DNA of 64,000 bases from Mesorhizobium loti (lineage in GTDB: Bacteria; Pseudomonadota; Alphaproteobacteria; Rhizobiales; Rhizobiaceae), in NCBI RefSeq assembly GCF_002858745.1, contig NZ_PJRO01000003.1, forward strand, positions 186,001 to 250,000, read 5' to 3'. A model generated the notes under the pieces. The model made no database searches, was not told the DNA's origin, and was given only the letters and a program-made list of their open reading frames with translations. Position numbers and translations under genes: made by a program. Positions 42,839-52,150 of this stretch are shown piece by piece (positions within the stretch are counted from its first letter, which is position 1; every line of letters begins with the position of its first letter).

Positions 42839-44505
42839 GCCCTTTCATCCTGTCGGTAGTTGAGAGCAAAGAGGAAGCGCGGCGCGGCTCAATCTTCTGG
42901 TGGCGCTTGGCCATGCTGCTCGCGCTGGTCGCGCTGTTCTCGGGCGTCTTGCTGACCGGCGTTTCGGTCTGGTTTCTTGGCGCGGTTGCGTTGGCCGGTG
43001 CGGGCGGTGCCGCCTACACTTTCAATTTCCATATCCCAGCAGCCTTGATCCGTCTGTTCGCCATGGCGCGCACAGCGGCAAAGTATGGGGAGCGTCTGGT
43101 CGGACACAAGGCGGCGTTGCTCGACCAGGTCTCACGCCGCTCCATGCTGTTCTCGGCGATGGCAGCCGCGCCAAAGGTGCGCGGCGCGAGCTGGCAGCTT
43201 GGCGACCAGGACAGGCTCGCGGATTTTGTCGACGATGTCGAAAATCTGGACTTCGCCAAGCTCAGGGTCGGGATACCTCTGCTGGCAACGGCCGGCGGCC
43301 TTGCCTTTGTCACCGCTGCCACGCTTTTCGTCGCCCCGATGGCCCTGGCCGTCATCTTGCCGCTTCTGTTCGGCACTGCGACCTGTGCTCGCTGGCTTTT
43401 GCCTCGCCTAGCGCGCGGATGGCAGCACGTTCGCCTGGGCAAGCGTGCCGCAGGCCGGCGGTTGGGAGCCGGGCTTGGCGCAGTGGTTCCGCTGCAGGCG
43501 GAACGTACATGGCAAAAGACGTTGGCCGCATCATTCACCGCGCTTTCAGGAGCCGACGCACAGTTCCTCCAGTTACGGTGCAAGATGGCCGCAGCGGATA
43601 CACTTGTCGGTCTGCTCGGTCCCATCGCTGGATTGGTGACCCTCGGCTGCGCATGGCTGATGGGTCAGCGCGGGGAAGCACTGCTTCCCGCCGCGTTTGT
43701 CGCCTTCGCGTGGCTGGCTCTGGGCGAAGCGACGCAAGGCGCCTCGCGCATTCTCCTGGCACGGGTCAAAGAGGATGCTGCCTCAAAAGCGCTGAAGGCG
43801 TGGACAACGGGCACGCCGCCCGAAATCGCGACGATACACGGCCTGTCTTCCTGCGTGAGCAGCTTGGAAATCGTAGCGATGCCACGCCGCGCACCGGACG
43901 GCAGGTCGCTCGGCGGTACGGTAGACCTTATCCTCGAAGCCGGACGACCAACGGTGCTTTCCGGACCGAGCGGCTGCGGCAAGACATCCTTGCTGAAACA
44001 GGTTGCCGGATGGCTGGAGGCCGACGGTGATGGAAAGCTGACTGGCGACGGCATCGAGCTCGCGAATGCCTCGCGCAGGCAGCTCGTTTTTCTTGGACTG
44101 CACGATGCGGCGGTGCTTTCCGACACGGTTCGCGAGAATCTGTTCGCGCCGGATGCAACCGACGCTGAATGCCGGGCGGCACTCGACATCGTCGAGCTTG
44201 GCGAGCGCGTCCGGCTCGCCGGCGGGCTTGAAGGCTGGATCACCCAGGACACGCTTTCACTGGGCGAAGCGCATCGACTCAACCTTGCTCGCGCCCTGCT
44301 GAGCCCGCTTCCTATCATCCTGCTCGACGAGCCCGGCGAACATCTGGACACGGAGCAGGCTCGCCGCATTGTCGAGCGCCTGATCGCCCAGCTTCGGGAC
44401 CGCATCCTGCTCATCTCCAGCCACAAGGCGTCCGGCGCCTGGAAAGGGGCTCGGGAATTCAAGCTCGATGGCACACCCTCAGAAATCCGAAACAGGATTG
44501 ATTGA
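42835..44505 (+). CDS. cydC: ABC exporter CydC (partner of CydD)
   Basis: 556 residues: six-helix transmembrane domain and ATPase with Walker A GPSGCGKTS. The signature is degenerate (DTLSLGEAHRLNLARALL instead of LSGGQ), and Walker B is LPIILLDEPGEHLD, typical of the asymmetric CydDC pair in which one half is less active. The ATGA overlap with cydD shows coupling. Together they serve the cydABX oxidase encoded divergently. Confidence 0.92.
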   Translation: MSPFILSVVESKEEARRGSIFWWRLAMLLALVALFSGVLLTGVSVWFLGAVALAGAGGAAYTFNFHIPAALIRLFAMARTAAKYGERLVGHKAALLDQVSRRSMLFSAMAAAPKVRGASWQLGDQDRLADFVDDVENLDFAKLRVGIPLLATAGGLAFVTAATLFVAPMALAVILPLLFGTATCARWLLPRLARGWQHVRLGKRAAGRRLGAGLGAVVPLQAERTWQKTLAASFTALSGADAQFLQLRCKMAAADTLVGLLGPIAGLVTLGCAWLMGQRGEALLPAAFVAFAWLALGEATQGASRILLARVKEDAASKALKAWTTGTPPEIATIHGLSSCVSSLEIVAMPRRAPDGRSLGGTVDLILEAGRPTVLSGPSGCGKTSLLKQVAGWLEADGDGKLTGDGIELANASRRQLVFLGLHDAAVLSDTVRENLFAPDATDAECRAALDIVELGERVRLAGGLEGWITQDTLSLGEAHRLNLARALLSPLPIILLDEPGEHLDTEQARRIVERLIAQLRDRILLISSHKASGAWKGAREFKLDGTPSEIRNRID

Positions 44506-44578
44506 GTGCCGGAGTTCGGCGACTGATCTGAGTTGTACAGCCACGATCAAGTCCATACCGTTCGGATACCATCTTGCA

Positions 44579-46189
44579 TCAGCCGGCGGCAGACCTGATC
44601 AAATCCGCCGCTTTTTCTGCGATCATGACGGTCGGTGAAGCGGTATTGCCGGAGACGATTTTCGGCATGATTGAGGCATCGATGACCCGTAGGCCGCCGA
44701 CGCCCTTCACACGCAGATCCGGGCCGACAACAGCGTAATCATCGACACCCATGCGGCAGGTCCCGACGGGATGGAAGATCGTCGTGGCAATCAAGCCTAT
44801 CTGTCGGAGCAGTTCCTCGTCCGATTGATGCTGTGGGCCAGGTAATATCTCCTCCGGATTAAACTGCTGCAGGTGTTTCGCCGTCATGATCTGCCGCGCC
44901 TGCCTTACCGAGCGCACTGCCACGTCCCTGTCTCGGAGGGCCGACAGGTAATTCAGCTTGATCTCCGGCTGCACGGTCCGATCGCGAGTGGTCGCGTGGA
45001 CGCTGCCGACACTTTCAGGGCGCAGGTTGCATACCGACATGGTGATCGCCGGGAAAGGATGTAGCGGATCGCCGAGCTTGTCTGTCGACAGCGGCTGGAC
45101 ATGATACTCCAGGTCCGGCGTCTCCATCGACGGATCGGACTTCGTAAACATTCCGAACTGGCTGGGCGCCATCGACATCGGACCAGATCGGCGCCATGCG
45201 TATTCGAGCCCGATCCGCACCTTGCCGAACAAGCTGTTGAACATCGTGTTCAAGGTCTGCACGCCTGAAACCTTGTAGACAGTACGGATCTGTAAATGGT
45301 CTTGCAGATTTTCACCGACATCTCGACTTTCGTGCACAACCTCGATGCCGAGATCGCACAACAGATCCGACCGGCCAACACCGGACAACTCGAGCAGTTT
45401 CGGCGAATTGATCGCACCCGCGGCCAGGAGCACTTCCGATTTCGCCAACGCTTTCCAGGTTTCATTTCCCCGTTCGAAGAGCACACCTGTCGCGCGCCTG
45501 CCGTCAAAGACCAGCCGCTCGGCATGAGCGTTTGTGATGAGCTTGAGATTGGGGCGCTTCAGCACCGGGCGCAGAAAGGCTTTCGAAGCGTTCCAGCGAA
45601 CGCCTTTTGACTGATTTACCTCGAAAAACCCCGAGCCTTCATTGTTGCCGTCATTGAAGTCGGCCCGCGGCAGGATACCGAACTCCTTGGCAGCCTCCTG
45701 CACCGCATGCAGGATCGGCCATGCAAGGCGCTGCTTCGCCACCTTCCACTCACCACCCGCGCCATGCATATCCGATTTGCCGTCATGGAAATCCTCGGAC
45801 TTCATGAAATAGGGCAAGAGATCTTCCCAGCCCCAGCCAAGATTGCCCATCTGCCGCCAACGGTCATAATCCGCCGCCTGACCGCGCATGTAGATCATAC
45901 CATTGACTGACGTGCAGCCGCCCAGAACCTTGCCGCGCGGATAGATCAACGAGCGGCCGTTCAGGCTGGGTTCCGAGGCCGTCTTCATAAGCCAGTCGGT
46001 GCGAGGATTGCCGATGCAATAAAGATAGCCAACCGGAATGTGCACCCAGTGATAGTTATCGCTGCCGCCGGCTTCCAGCAGCAATACGCGGGTGCGTGGA
46101 TCCTGGGTCAGTCGATTGGCCAAAACGCAGCCAGCCGTGCCCGCGCCGACGATGATGTAGTCGAAATCGCCTTCCAGCTTGATGGTCAT
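44579..46189 (-). CDS. GMC-family FAD oxidoreductase (choline/alcohol dehydrogenase-like)
   Basis: 536 residues. FAD-binding GAGTAGCVLANRL near the N-terminus, GMC signature 1 (PRGKVLGGCTSVNGMIYMRG), signature 2 (GAINSPKLLELSGVG) and the catalytic C-terminal FHPVGTCRMG. It oxidises an alcohol to an aldehyde with transfer to O2 or a quinone; substrate unknown. Last gene of a five-gene minus-strand operon, 42 bp after the CnbZ-like gene. Coupling with the aldehyde dehydrogenase upstream would give alcohol to acid oxidation. Confidence 0.9.
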   Translation of the reverse strand: MTIKLEGDFDYIIVGAGTAGCVLANRLTQDPRTRVLLLEAGGSDNYHWVHIPVGYLYCIGNPRTDWLMKTASEPSLNGRSLIYPRGKVLGGCTSVNGMIYMRGQAADYDRWRQMGNLGWGWEDLLPYFMKSEDFHDGKSDMHGAGGEWKVAKQRLAWPILHAVQEAAKEFGILPRADFNDGNNEGSGFFEVNQSKGVRWNASKAFLRPVLKRPNLKLITNAHAERLVFDGRRATGVLFERGNETWKALAKSEVLLAAGAINSPKLLELSGVGRSDLLCDLGIEVVHESRDVGENLQDHLQIRTVYKVSGVQTLNTMFNSLFGKVRIGLEYAWRRSGPMSMAPSQFGMFTKSDPSMETPDLEYHVQPLSTDKLGDPLHPFPAITMSVCNLRPESVGSVHATTRDRTVQPEIKLNYLSALRDRDVAVRSVRQARQIMTAKHLQQFNPEEILPGPQHQSDEELLRQIGLIATTIFHPVGTCRMGVDDYAVVGPDLRVKGVGGLRVIDASIMPKIVSGNTASPTVMIAEKAADLIRSAAG

Positions 46190-46231
46190 GCGAGAGGTTT
46201 GCTCATTGCAAAACGTTCCAGTGGCCGAGCC

Positions 46232-46981
46232 TCACCTCACATGTTCAACCGCCACGCCACGCAGGTCCATTTCATATTCGAGATCGACGACCGGCGGATT
46301 GTTGTAGTGCCACGTCAGGCCGGCGCGAGCGGCTCCGCGCTTGACGATTTCGTCCGCCATGAACGGATAGAGATTGTGAATGGTGTAGACTTGGACGGCT
46401 GTTGCGTCTTTCCAACCAAATCCCAGTTTTCTGGCGCGGCGTTCCATTTCATCCAACACGAAACACGCCTTGGTGCGCAGACCGTCTTCGGATAGATCGC
46501 CACGCCGAACAATGTGGTCGCGATAATGGAAATGTCCTTCCGGCACCTCGGCCGAACCTGAAACCACAAACGAAGGCTCGGAGCCGGCGATGGGAACCGT
46601 ATAGGTGAATGCGTAGAAGGACGGCCCGGATGGGGGCGAAACCTGAGGACAGACGTTGCTGCGCGCAACCGGGTTGAGACCCGTGTCGAGCAAGCCCCAA
46701 GCACCGAGCGTTTTCGTATAGGTTTCGTTGAAGGCGATGAAACCATCCTCCGTGAATGGCGCAGTAGAGCGTAATTCACACGCCGCAAATGCCGTCAGTG
46801 ACCGATCGGCCGCCGCCAGCAATTCGGCAATTGCCTTGAAGCCCTGTTCCAGCGGAAGTGGCTCCTTGAACCGCACGCGTTCGAGCCGGTAGCCCGGCAA
46901 GGCGGCGACGCCTCCCGAATATTGCGACACACCTCTGGCGAAGCGATATCCGCCCTCCGGGAATTCAATGATGTCGGTCAT
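46232..46981 (-). CDS. CnbZ-like (2-amino-5-chloromuconate deaminase-like) protein
   Basis: 249 residues from the ATG at 46981, with GAGGAGG upstream. Its sequence (GGYRFARGVSQYSGGVAALPGY, TAFAACELRSTAPFTEDGFIAFNETY, NPVARSNVCPQVSPPS, GSAEVPEGHFHYRDHIVR) matches what I recall of CnbZ, the aminomuconate-type deaminase with a RidA-like fold. Such enzymes hydrolyse the enamine of 2-aminomuconates, releasing ammonia. The length agrees. The exact substrate here is unknown, and the name rests on memory of the family. Confidence 0.65.
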   Translation of the reverse strand: MTDIIEFPEGGYRFARGVSQYSGGVAALPGYRLERVRFKEPLPLEQGFKAIAELLAAADRSLTAFAACELRSTAPFTEDGFIAFNETYTKTLGAWGLLDTGLNPVARSNVCPQVSPPSGPSFYAFTYTVPIAGSEPSFVVSGSAEVPEGHFHYRDHIVRRGDLSEDGLRTKACFVLDEMERRARKLGFGWKDATAVQVYTIHNLYPFMADEIVKRGAARAGLTWHYNNPPVVDLEYEMDLRGVAVEHVR

Positions 46982-47090
46982 AGTGGTGCCTCCTCGGATA
47001 TTGGCTGCCAGGATTGGTTTTCGGGGAATGTCCGTCCGCGTCTCGCCGGAAACAAACCGACACTGCGATATCGACACGGGGTGCCGTCGA

Positions 47091-47957
47091 TCAGGCGACT
47101 TTCGAGCTGCGTTCGCGGACGACGCGGTTCCGCAAAACGCCGATAGTCTCGATATCCACTTCGACGACATCCCCCTCCTTCATGAAAAGCGGAGGCACAC
47201 GGGTGAACCCGACACCACCTGGGGTGCCGGTTGCTATCACGTCGCCAGGCGACAGTGGCGTAAAGCGCGAGATGTAGGAAATCAGCCCGGCGACCGAATG
47301 GATCATGTCGCTGGTGTTGGCGGACTGTACCGTTTCGCCATTGAGCCGGCAGGTGATCGCCAGGCTCTGCGGATCGATCACCTTGTCGGCCGTAACCAGA
47401 CAGGGGCCGAACCCACCGGTGCCGGGAAAGTTCTTTCCAGGCAGGAACTGTGTTGTGTGAGCCTGCCAGTCGCGCACCGAGCCATCATTGTAACAGGCGT
47501 AGCCAATGACATGGTCAAGCGCGCGCTCAGGCGCGATGTCGCGCCCCGGTCTGCCGATGATGACCGCCAGCTCGGCTTCAAAGTCGAACTGGCTGGACAC
47601 ATCCGGCATGACCAATCGCGCGTCGTGGCCGCACTGAGAATCGGCAAAGCGCGAGAACAAGGTTGGATGGGTGGTCGGCCTGTGTTTCGTTTCCAACATG
47701 TGATCATGGTAGTTCAGCCCGACACAGAAGATCTTTTCCGGGTTCGGGATCACCGGCGCGAAAACGATCGTGTCGAGCCGCAGGCCGCCACGCTGAGCCA
47801 ATGCCGTCGAGCAGACCTCCATCAAATTCCCGCTTGCGATCAGGTCGCGCAGCGTCGGCCAGGCTCCGCTGTGCAATTTGCTGAGATCGATAACCCGGTC
47901 GCCGTGCACAACGCCGTAGCCATTTCTGCCCTCGTGGACAAAACTGCAAAGCCGCAT
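47091..47957 (-). CDS. Fumarylacetoacetate hydrolase (FAH) family enzyme
   Basis: 288 residues. FAH fold: IFCVGLNYHDHMLE, metal-binding FDFEAELAVIIG (the ExE pair), GYACYNDGSVRDWQ, LSPGDVIATGTPGGVGFTR and MKEGDVVEVDIETIG. Family members cleave C-C bonds of diketo acids, decarboxylate oxalocrotonate or hydrate dienoates. Middle gene of the five-gene operon, between the aldehyde dehydrogenase and CnbZ-like genes, which suggests a decarboxylase or hydratase step after deamination. Confidence 0.9.
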   Translation of the reverse strand: MRLCSFVHEGRNGYGVVHGDRVIDLSKLHSGAWPTLRDLIASGNLMEVCSTALAQRGGLRLDTIVFAPVIPNPEKIFCVGLNYHDHMLETKHRPTTHPTLFSRFADSQCGHDARLVMPDVSSQFDFEAELAVIIGRPGRDIAPERALDHVIGYACYNDGSVRDWQAHTTQFLPGKNFPGTGGFGPCLVTADKVIDPQSLAITCRLNGETVQSANTSDMIHSVAGLISYISRFTPLSPGDVIATGTPGGVGFTRVPPLFMKEGDVVEVDIETIGVLRNRVVRERSSKVA

Positions 47958-48004
47958 GGGCCCTCTCTACACCTGGATGAAATGTTGAAATGGATGGCGC
48001 CTGG

Positions 48005-49456
48005 TCATGTGACGTCGAAGGTGATCGTCTTGACGTCGGTGACTTCGCGCAATGTGTGTTTGCCGCCCAGCCTGCCGAGGCCACTCGACTTGCCCGACGC
48101 GCCACCGAAGGGCAGATGCAGCTCCCAGTAGCAACTTGGGCTGTTGATGTTCACAAGTCCCATCCTGAGCTTTTCGCCAAACGCGAAGGCTTTGCTCAGA
48201 TCACGGGTGAAGACACCGGCGGCAAGCCCGTGCGACGAAGCATTGGCGGTATCGAGCAAGTCGGCCTCATCGGCACAGATCACAAGCGGGGCAATCGGAC
48301 CAAACGTCTCCGCCATGTTGAGCAAGGCCTGTTTTTCGACGCGCCCGATGACGGTCGGCTGGTAGAACCAGCCCGGCCCGACGTCAGGTCCGCGTTCGCC
48401 GCCGAAGAGAAGCTCGCCACCTCGGTTCGCGCCGTCTGCAACATGCTCTTCAATCTTGCGGACGACCTGCACGTTGTTGAGCGGCCCCATCGTGGTGGCA
48501 ACGTCGAGTGGGTCGCCCAGTTTGATCCTGGAAGCGATCGCGACGAGCCGCTCGGCGAGCGCATCGTGGTTCTTCTCGGTAACCAGAATGCGCCCGGACG
48601 CGGCACAGACCTGTCCGGCGTTGAAAAAGCTTCCGAAGGCCGCGGCTGCCGCGGCACGATCGAGATCGGCATCGTCCAGCACGACCACCGGCCCGTTGCC
48701 GCCGAGCTCGAGCAGCATCGGTTTTCCGGCGCCGCGCTTTGCAATGGCATTGCCGGTTGCGGGGCTGCCGGTAAAGCCGATGCCGTGCGTATCGACACTG
48801 CCGACAATCTCGTCACCCACGACCGCCCCGGGCCCCAGGACGAGATTGACGGCACCGTCGGGCAAGCCCGCTTCGGCGATGCATTCCATAAGTTTGACCG
48901 CGCACAGCGATGTCGTCGGCGCGGGTACCCATACGACCGAGTTGCCGGCGGCCAGACAAGGCGCAAGATATTCAACCGGAATGTTGATCGGAAAATTCCA
49001 TGGCGTCACCACGGCATAGACACCGCGCGGTTGGCGAAAGCTGATCGCGCGTTTGCCGGCTGTCTCGACTGGAATGACTTCACCTTCGAGCCACTTGATA
49101 AGCTCGCCGGCTTCCCGAAAGCCGGTCATCGCGGCGTCAATTTCGCCATATGCCTCAGCCGCGAGCGGCTTGCCCTGTTCGCGCGCCAGAGTGGCAGCAA
49201 GTTCATCACGCCGTTTTTCCATTGCATCGGCGACGCGATTGCAAAGTTTCGACCGCTCCCAGGCCGTCATCTGCGCCAGCGCCTTGAAGCCGATCTGGGC
49301 GGCCGCGATCGCCGCCTGCGCATCTTCACGATCACCTTCGGCGAGCAGCGCCAGCAGCGCGCCGTCATAAGGCGAGCGCGCTTCAAAAGTGCGTCCACCC
49401 CGCGACGGGGTCCATTGGCCGCCGATGAAGTGATGTCCGTTGGGTAGATGCTGCAT
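48005..49456 (-). CDS. NAD(P)-dependent aldehyde dehydrogenase
   Basis: 483 residues. Conserved VTPWNFPINIP, GFTGSPATGNAIAK, ELGGNGPVVVLDDADLD with the general-base Glu, and FFNAGQVCAAS with the nucleophile Cys. Closest in look to the succinate/aminomuconate semialdehyde dehydrogenase group, but subfamily is not certain. It oxidises a semialdehyde to the acid. Second gene of the operon, 17 bp after the amidohydrolase. Confidence 0.9.
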   Translation of the reverse strand: MQHLPNGHHFIGGQWTPSRGGRTFEARSPYDGALLALLAEGDREDAQAAIAAAQIGFKALAQMTAWERSKLCNRVADAMEKRRDELAATLAREQGKPLAAEAYGEIDAAMTGFREAGELIKWLEGEVIPVETAGKRAISFRQPRGVYAVVTPWNFPINIPVEYLAPCLAAGNSVVWVPAPTTSLCAVKLMECIAEAGLPDGAVNLVLGPGAVVGDEIVGSVDTHGIGFTGSPATGNAIAKRGAGKPMLLELGGNGPVVVLDDADLDRAAAAAAFGSFFNAGQVCAASGRILVTEKNHDALAERLVAIASRIKLGDPLDVATTMGPLNNVQVVRKIEEHVADGANRGGELLFGGERGPDVGPGWFYQPTVIGRVEKQALLNMAETFGPIAPLVICADEADLLDTANASSHGLAAGVFTRDLSKAFAFGEKLRMGLVNINSPSCYWELHLPFGGASGKSSGLGRLGGKHTLREVTDVKTITFDVT

Positions 49457-49473
49457 GATGATGATACGTCCGA

Positions 49474-50646
49474 TCAGCTATGTTGGCTGGGCAAAGGCTG
49501 GCTTCCGCCCTCAGCGGTGATTTCCTGGCCCCGCACGATCAACCGTTCGCAGACGAGGCGGCGCTCCACACTCAAGGCTTCGCCGCTCGCATCATGAAAG
49601 ACCCATGGCTCGTCGCGCCATTTGAGAACCGCGATGTTGGCTTCGTCGCCAACGGCGATGCGGCCGAGTTCGGGGTGGCCTATGACAGTTGCCGGGTTGG
49701 CGCTGCCGCAGGCGAGAGCCGTCGTTGGGTCTACACCGAGGGCAATCAGCTTGTTGATTGTCGTCAACAGGTCAAATGCCGGGCCATCGACGCTCAGGGT
49801 ATGAATGTCCGAACTGATCAGATCGGGCACGAAGCCTTCCGCAAGCATCTCCCGGCAGACCCCGAATGAAAACCCGCCCATGCCGTGACCGATATCGAAA
49901 TGCACGCCGCGCTCGCGCGCCTGCCACGCCGACTCGATGACATGTCCGCCGATCGTCGCGGCATTTGGATCGGGTCGGCAGCAATGGGTGATGATGTCGC
50001 CTTTGCGCAGGACACGCAGAACATCGTCGATGGAGGGTGGATCGAGGTCCACGTGACACATCACAGGAAGCTTGACGCGCTCGGCTACGTTCAGCGCGAT
50101 CTCCAGCGCTCTTGCGCCGTTGTCTCCAGCCGCCTTTCGACCCGCGCGAACCTTGATCCCGACGACCTTGTCGGGGTGAGCCAAGGCAGCTTCGATGCAA
50201 GCATCGGGATCGGCCAGGCGAATGTCGCAGCATTCGCCAACCATGACCCGCTTGGAAAACCCGAATATTCCGGGAAAGGAGACGTTCAGAAACGCATAAG
50301 TGTGGAACGGCGAAGGATCGAAGACGAAGGCTCTTAAGCCGACAAAATTGCCGGCGCCGGCGGAGCCGGCGTCGACGAAAACGCCCGTGCCTGAGCGATG
50401 AGCGACGATTTCGGGTTTCACTCCGAGCGAGGTCGCGCCCCAATAGATATGGGTGTGGATATCGCTCAGTGCAGGCAAGACAATCGCGCCCGAGACGTCG
50501 ATGACGGTGTCGCCCGGCCTTGGATCGACGGCACCGATGGATCCGATGTGGCCTCCCTCTATCGAGACGTCTGAAATGGCGGCTTCGGCTCCGCCAAAAG
50601 CGAGAACCTTTCCGCCTTTCAAGATGACACGCTGTGCGATGGTCAC
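49474..50646 (-). CDS. COG3964 amidohydrolase/deacetylase
   Basis: 390 residues from a GTG at 50646 with GGGGAG upstream. Amidohydrolase-superfamily metal motif HTHIYWGATSLG and the histidines in VMCHVDLDPP and THCCRPDP; SSDIHTLSVDGP carries the catalytic Asp. These enzymes (e.g. Atu3266, an acetyl-(R)-mandelate deacetylase; others act on N-acyl or lactone bonds) were once misannotated as dihydroorotases. First gene of the minus-strand catabolic operon, so it may deacylate or open the incoming compound. Confidence 0.87.
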   Translation of the reverse strand: MTIAQRVILKGGKVLAFGGAEAAISDVSIEGGHIGSIGAVDPRPGDTVIDVSGAIVLPALSDIHTHIYWGATSLGVKPEIVAHRSGTGVFVDAGSAGAGNFVGLRAFVFDPSPFHTYAFLNVSFPGIFGFSKRVMVGECCDIRLADPDACIEAALAHPDKVVGIKVRAGRKAAGDNGARALEIALNVAERVKLPVMCHVDLDPPSIDDVLRVLRKGDIITHCCRPDPNAATIGGHVIESAWQARERGVHFDIGHGMGGFSFGVCREMLAEGFVPDLISSDIHTLSVDGPAFDLLTTINKLIALGVDPTTALACGSANPATVIGHPELGRIAVGDEANIAVLKWRDEPWVFHDASGEALSVERRLVCERLIVRGQEITAEGGSQPLPSQHS

Positions 50647-50731
50647 GACTCTACTCCCCTGCGTTGGTTCAATGCGTGACGACCTTAGGCCGGCGGCGCT
50701 GCGAACCAAACATAAGGATAAAAAATCACAT

Positions 50732-50755
50732 ACCGACTAGTCAGTCAATATTGAC
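50732..50755. promoter_or_regulatory. TetR-type operator palindromes between divergent operons
   Basis: ACCGACTAGTCAGT (50732-50745) is a 14-bp palindrome with one mismatch, overlapping a perfect 12-bp palindrome GTCAATATTGAC (50744-50755). It lies in the 176-bp gap between the amidohydrolase (minus) and the solute-binding protein (plus), so one regulator could control both. The TetR gene of the plus operon is the natural candidate. Confidence 0.6.
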
Positions 50756-50822
50756 AGAGGCGAATTTGTCGTAGCACATGACGGCCGTCACTGGATTTTA
50801 TGGCGCATTCGGGGAGGTTCTG

Positions 50823-52064
50823 ATGGCCAAGAGACTGCTAGGCGCATTGATATTTGGTTCTGCCGTCGCGATGGCTGCGTTGCAGCCCACGAGCACATGG
50901 GCGAAAGACGTCGTTCGGGTGCGTGTTGCGGAATACAGCACGAAGACCGGCCCGTTCTTTCAGGGCCTCGCGGAAAAGTTCAATGCCGCAAACCCCGACA
51001 TCGAAGTCAAGGTGGAGCATCTGCCCTGGCCTGAAATGCAACAGCAGCTGGTAAGCGATATTTCGGCCGGAACCGCGCCGGATATTTCGCACATGGCAAC
51101 GCGCTGGATGGCCGGCTTCGCCAAGGATGGCGCGCTGGCTCCGATCGAGAGCCTGATGTCGCCTGGCTTTGCCGACACCTTCGTGCCGACCTATCTCGAC
51201 CTGCAGAAGCAGGATGGCCACACCTGGGGTCTGCCGATCGCAGCCTCTGCGCGCGGCATGTTCTACAACAAGAAGCTGCTCGAGAAAGCCGGCATAACAA
51301 ATCCGCCCAAGACCTGGGATGAAGCTTTCGAAGCGGCCAAGAAAATCGATGCACTTGGCGATGACATCTACGGCATGGGCATGCAGGGCAAGGACCTGGA
51401 TACCGAGGGATACTGGTTCTACTCGCTCTGGACCCATGGCGGCGCCATCATCGGCCCGGATGGCAAAAGCGGTTTTGCTTCACCCGAAGCGGTAGCGGCG
51501 ACCAAGAACTATCTTCGCTTCATCGAGGCCAAGGCGACCCAGCCCGGCGTGACCGGCTCCAGCCGCGAGGATCTGCAGAACCTGTTTGCCGCCGGCAAGC
51601 TCGGCATCGTCCTGTCTGGCCCATGGCTAAACGCGCAGATGGCGGAGCAGGGCAAGGACATCGACTACGGCATCAGCCAGATTCCGATCTCGACCGTCTC
51701 GGCAACCTATGGCGTGACCGACACGATCTCCATCCTCGAAACGTCGAAGGTGAAACCGCAGGCGATGAAGTTCCTTGAGTACATCTTCAGCAAGGAAAAC
51801 CGCCTCGAATTCGGCAAGCTGGAAGGTTTCGTCCCGGTGCTGAAGTCGGAATCGACCGAGCCGTTCTTCACCGACAATCCGAAGATGGCTGTCTTCCTCG
51901 AAATGGGGCCGGTTGCGAAGTTCGCACCGTTGTTCCCACGCTGGGAAGAAATGGCCGACGGCCTGAAATCTGAACTGGCGAAGATCTATGCAGGCGAAGC
52001 GACACCGGAAGCCGGCCTGCAGGCCGCAGCCGAGAAGATGAACGCCTTGCTCGCCGAAAAATAG
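50823..52064 (+). CDS. ABC transporter substrate-binding protein, CUT1 sugar type
   Basis: 413 residues from the ATG at 50823, with GGGGAGG upstream. Signal peptide MAKRLLGALIFGSAVAMAA through TSTWAKD, then a family 1 binding protein: VRVAEYSTKTGPFFQGLAEKFNAANPDIEV, GTAPDISHMATRW, YNKKLLEKAGITNPPKTWDE, FAAGKLGIVLSGPW. It captures the ligand in the periplasm. First gene of a six-gene plus-strand operon; most CUT1 systems carry sugars or polyols, but amino-sugar or similar ligands occur. Confidence 0.92.
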   Translation: MAKRLLGALIFGSAVAMAALQPTSTWAKDVVRVRVAEYSTKTGPFFQGLAEKFNAANPDIEVKVEHLPWPEMQQQLVSDISAGTAPDISHMATRWMAGFAKDGALAPIESLMSPGFADTFVPTYLDLQKQDGHTWGLPIAASARGMFYNKKLLEKAGITNPPKTWDEAFEAAKKIDALGDDIYGMGMQGKDLDTEGYWFYSLWTHGGAIIGPDGKSGFASPEAVAATKNYLRFIEAKATQPGVTGSSREDLQNLFAAGKLGIVLSGPWLNAQMAEQGKDIDYGISQIPISTVSATYGVTDTISILETSKVKPQAMKFLEYIFSKENRLEFGKLEGFVPVLKSESTEPFFTDNPKMAVFLEMGPVAKFAPLFPRWEEMADGLKSELAKIYAGEATPEAGLQAAAEKMNALLAEK

Positions 52065-52150
52065 GGTGGTGCGCCGTTCCGTCAGTGCTTCATTCTTCAG
52101 AGGCGACGCGGTGTTCCCGCGTCGCCGCCTCAGGACCCAGGTTCAGTCCC

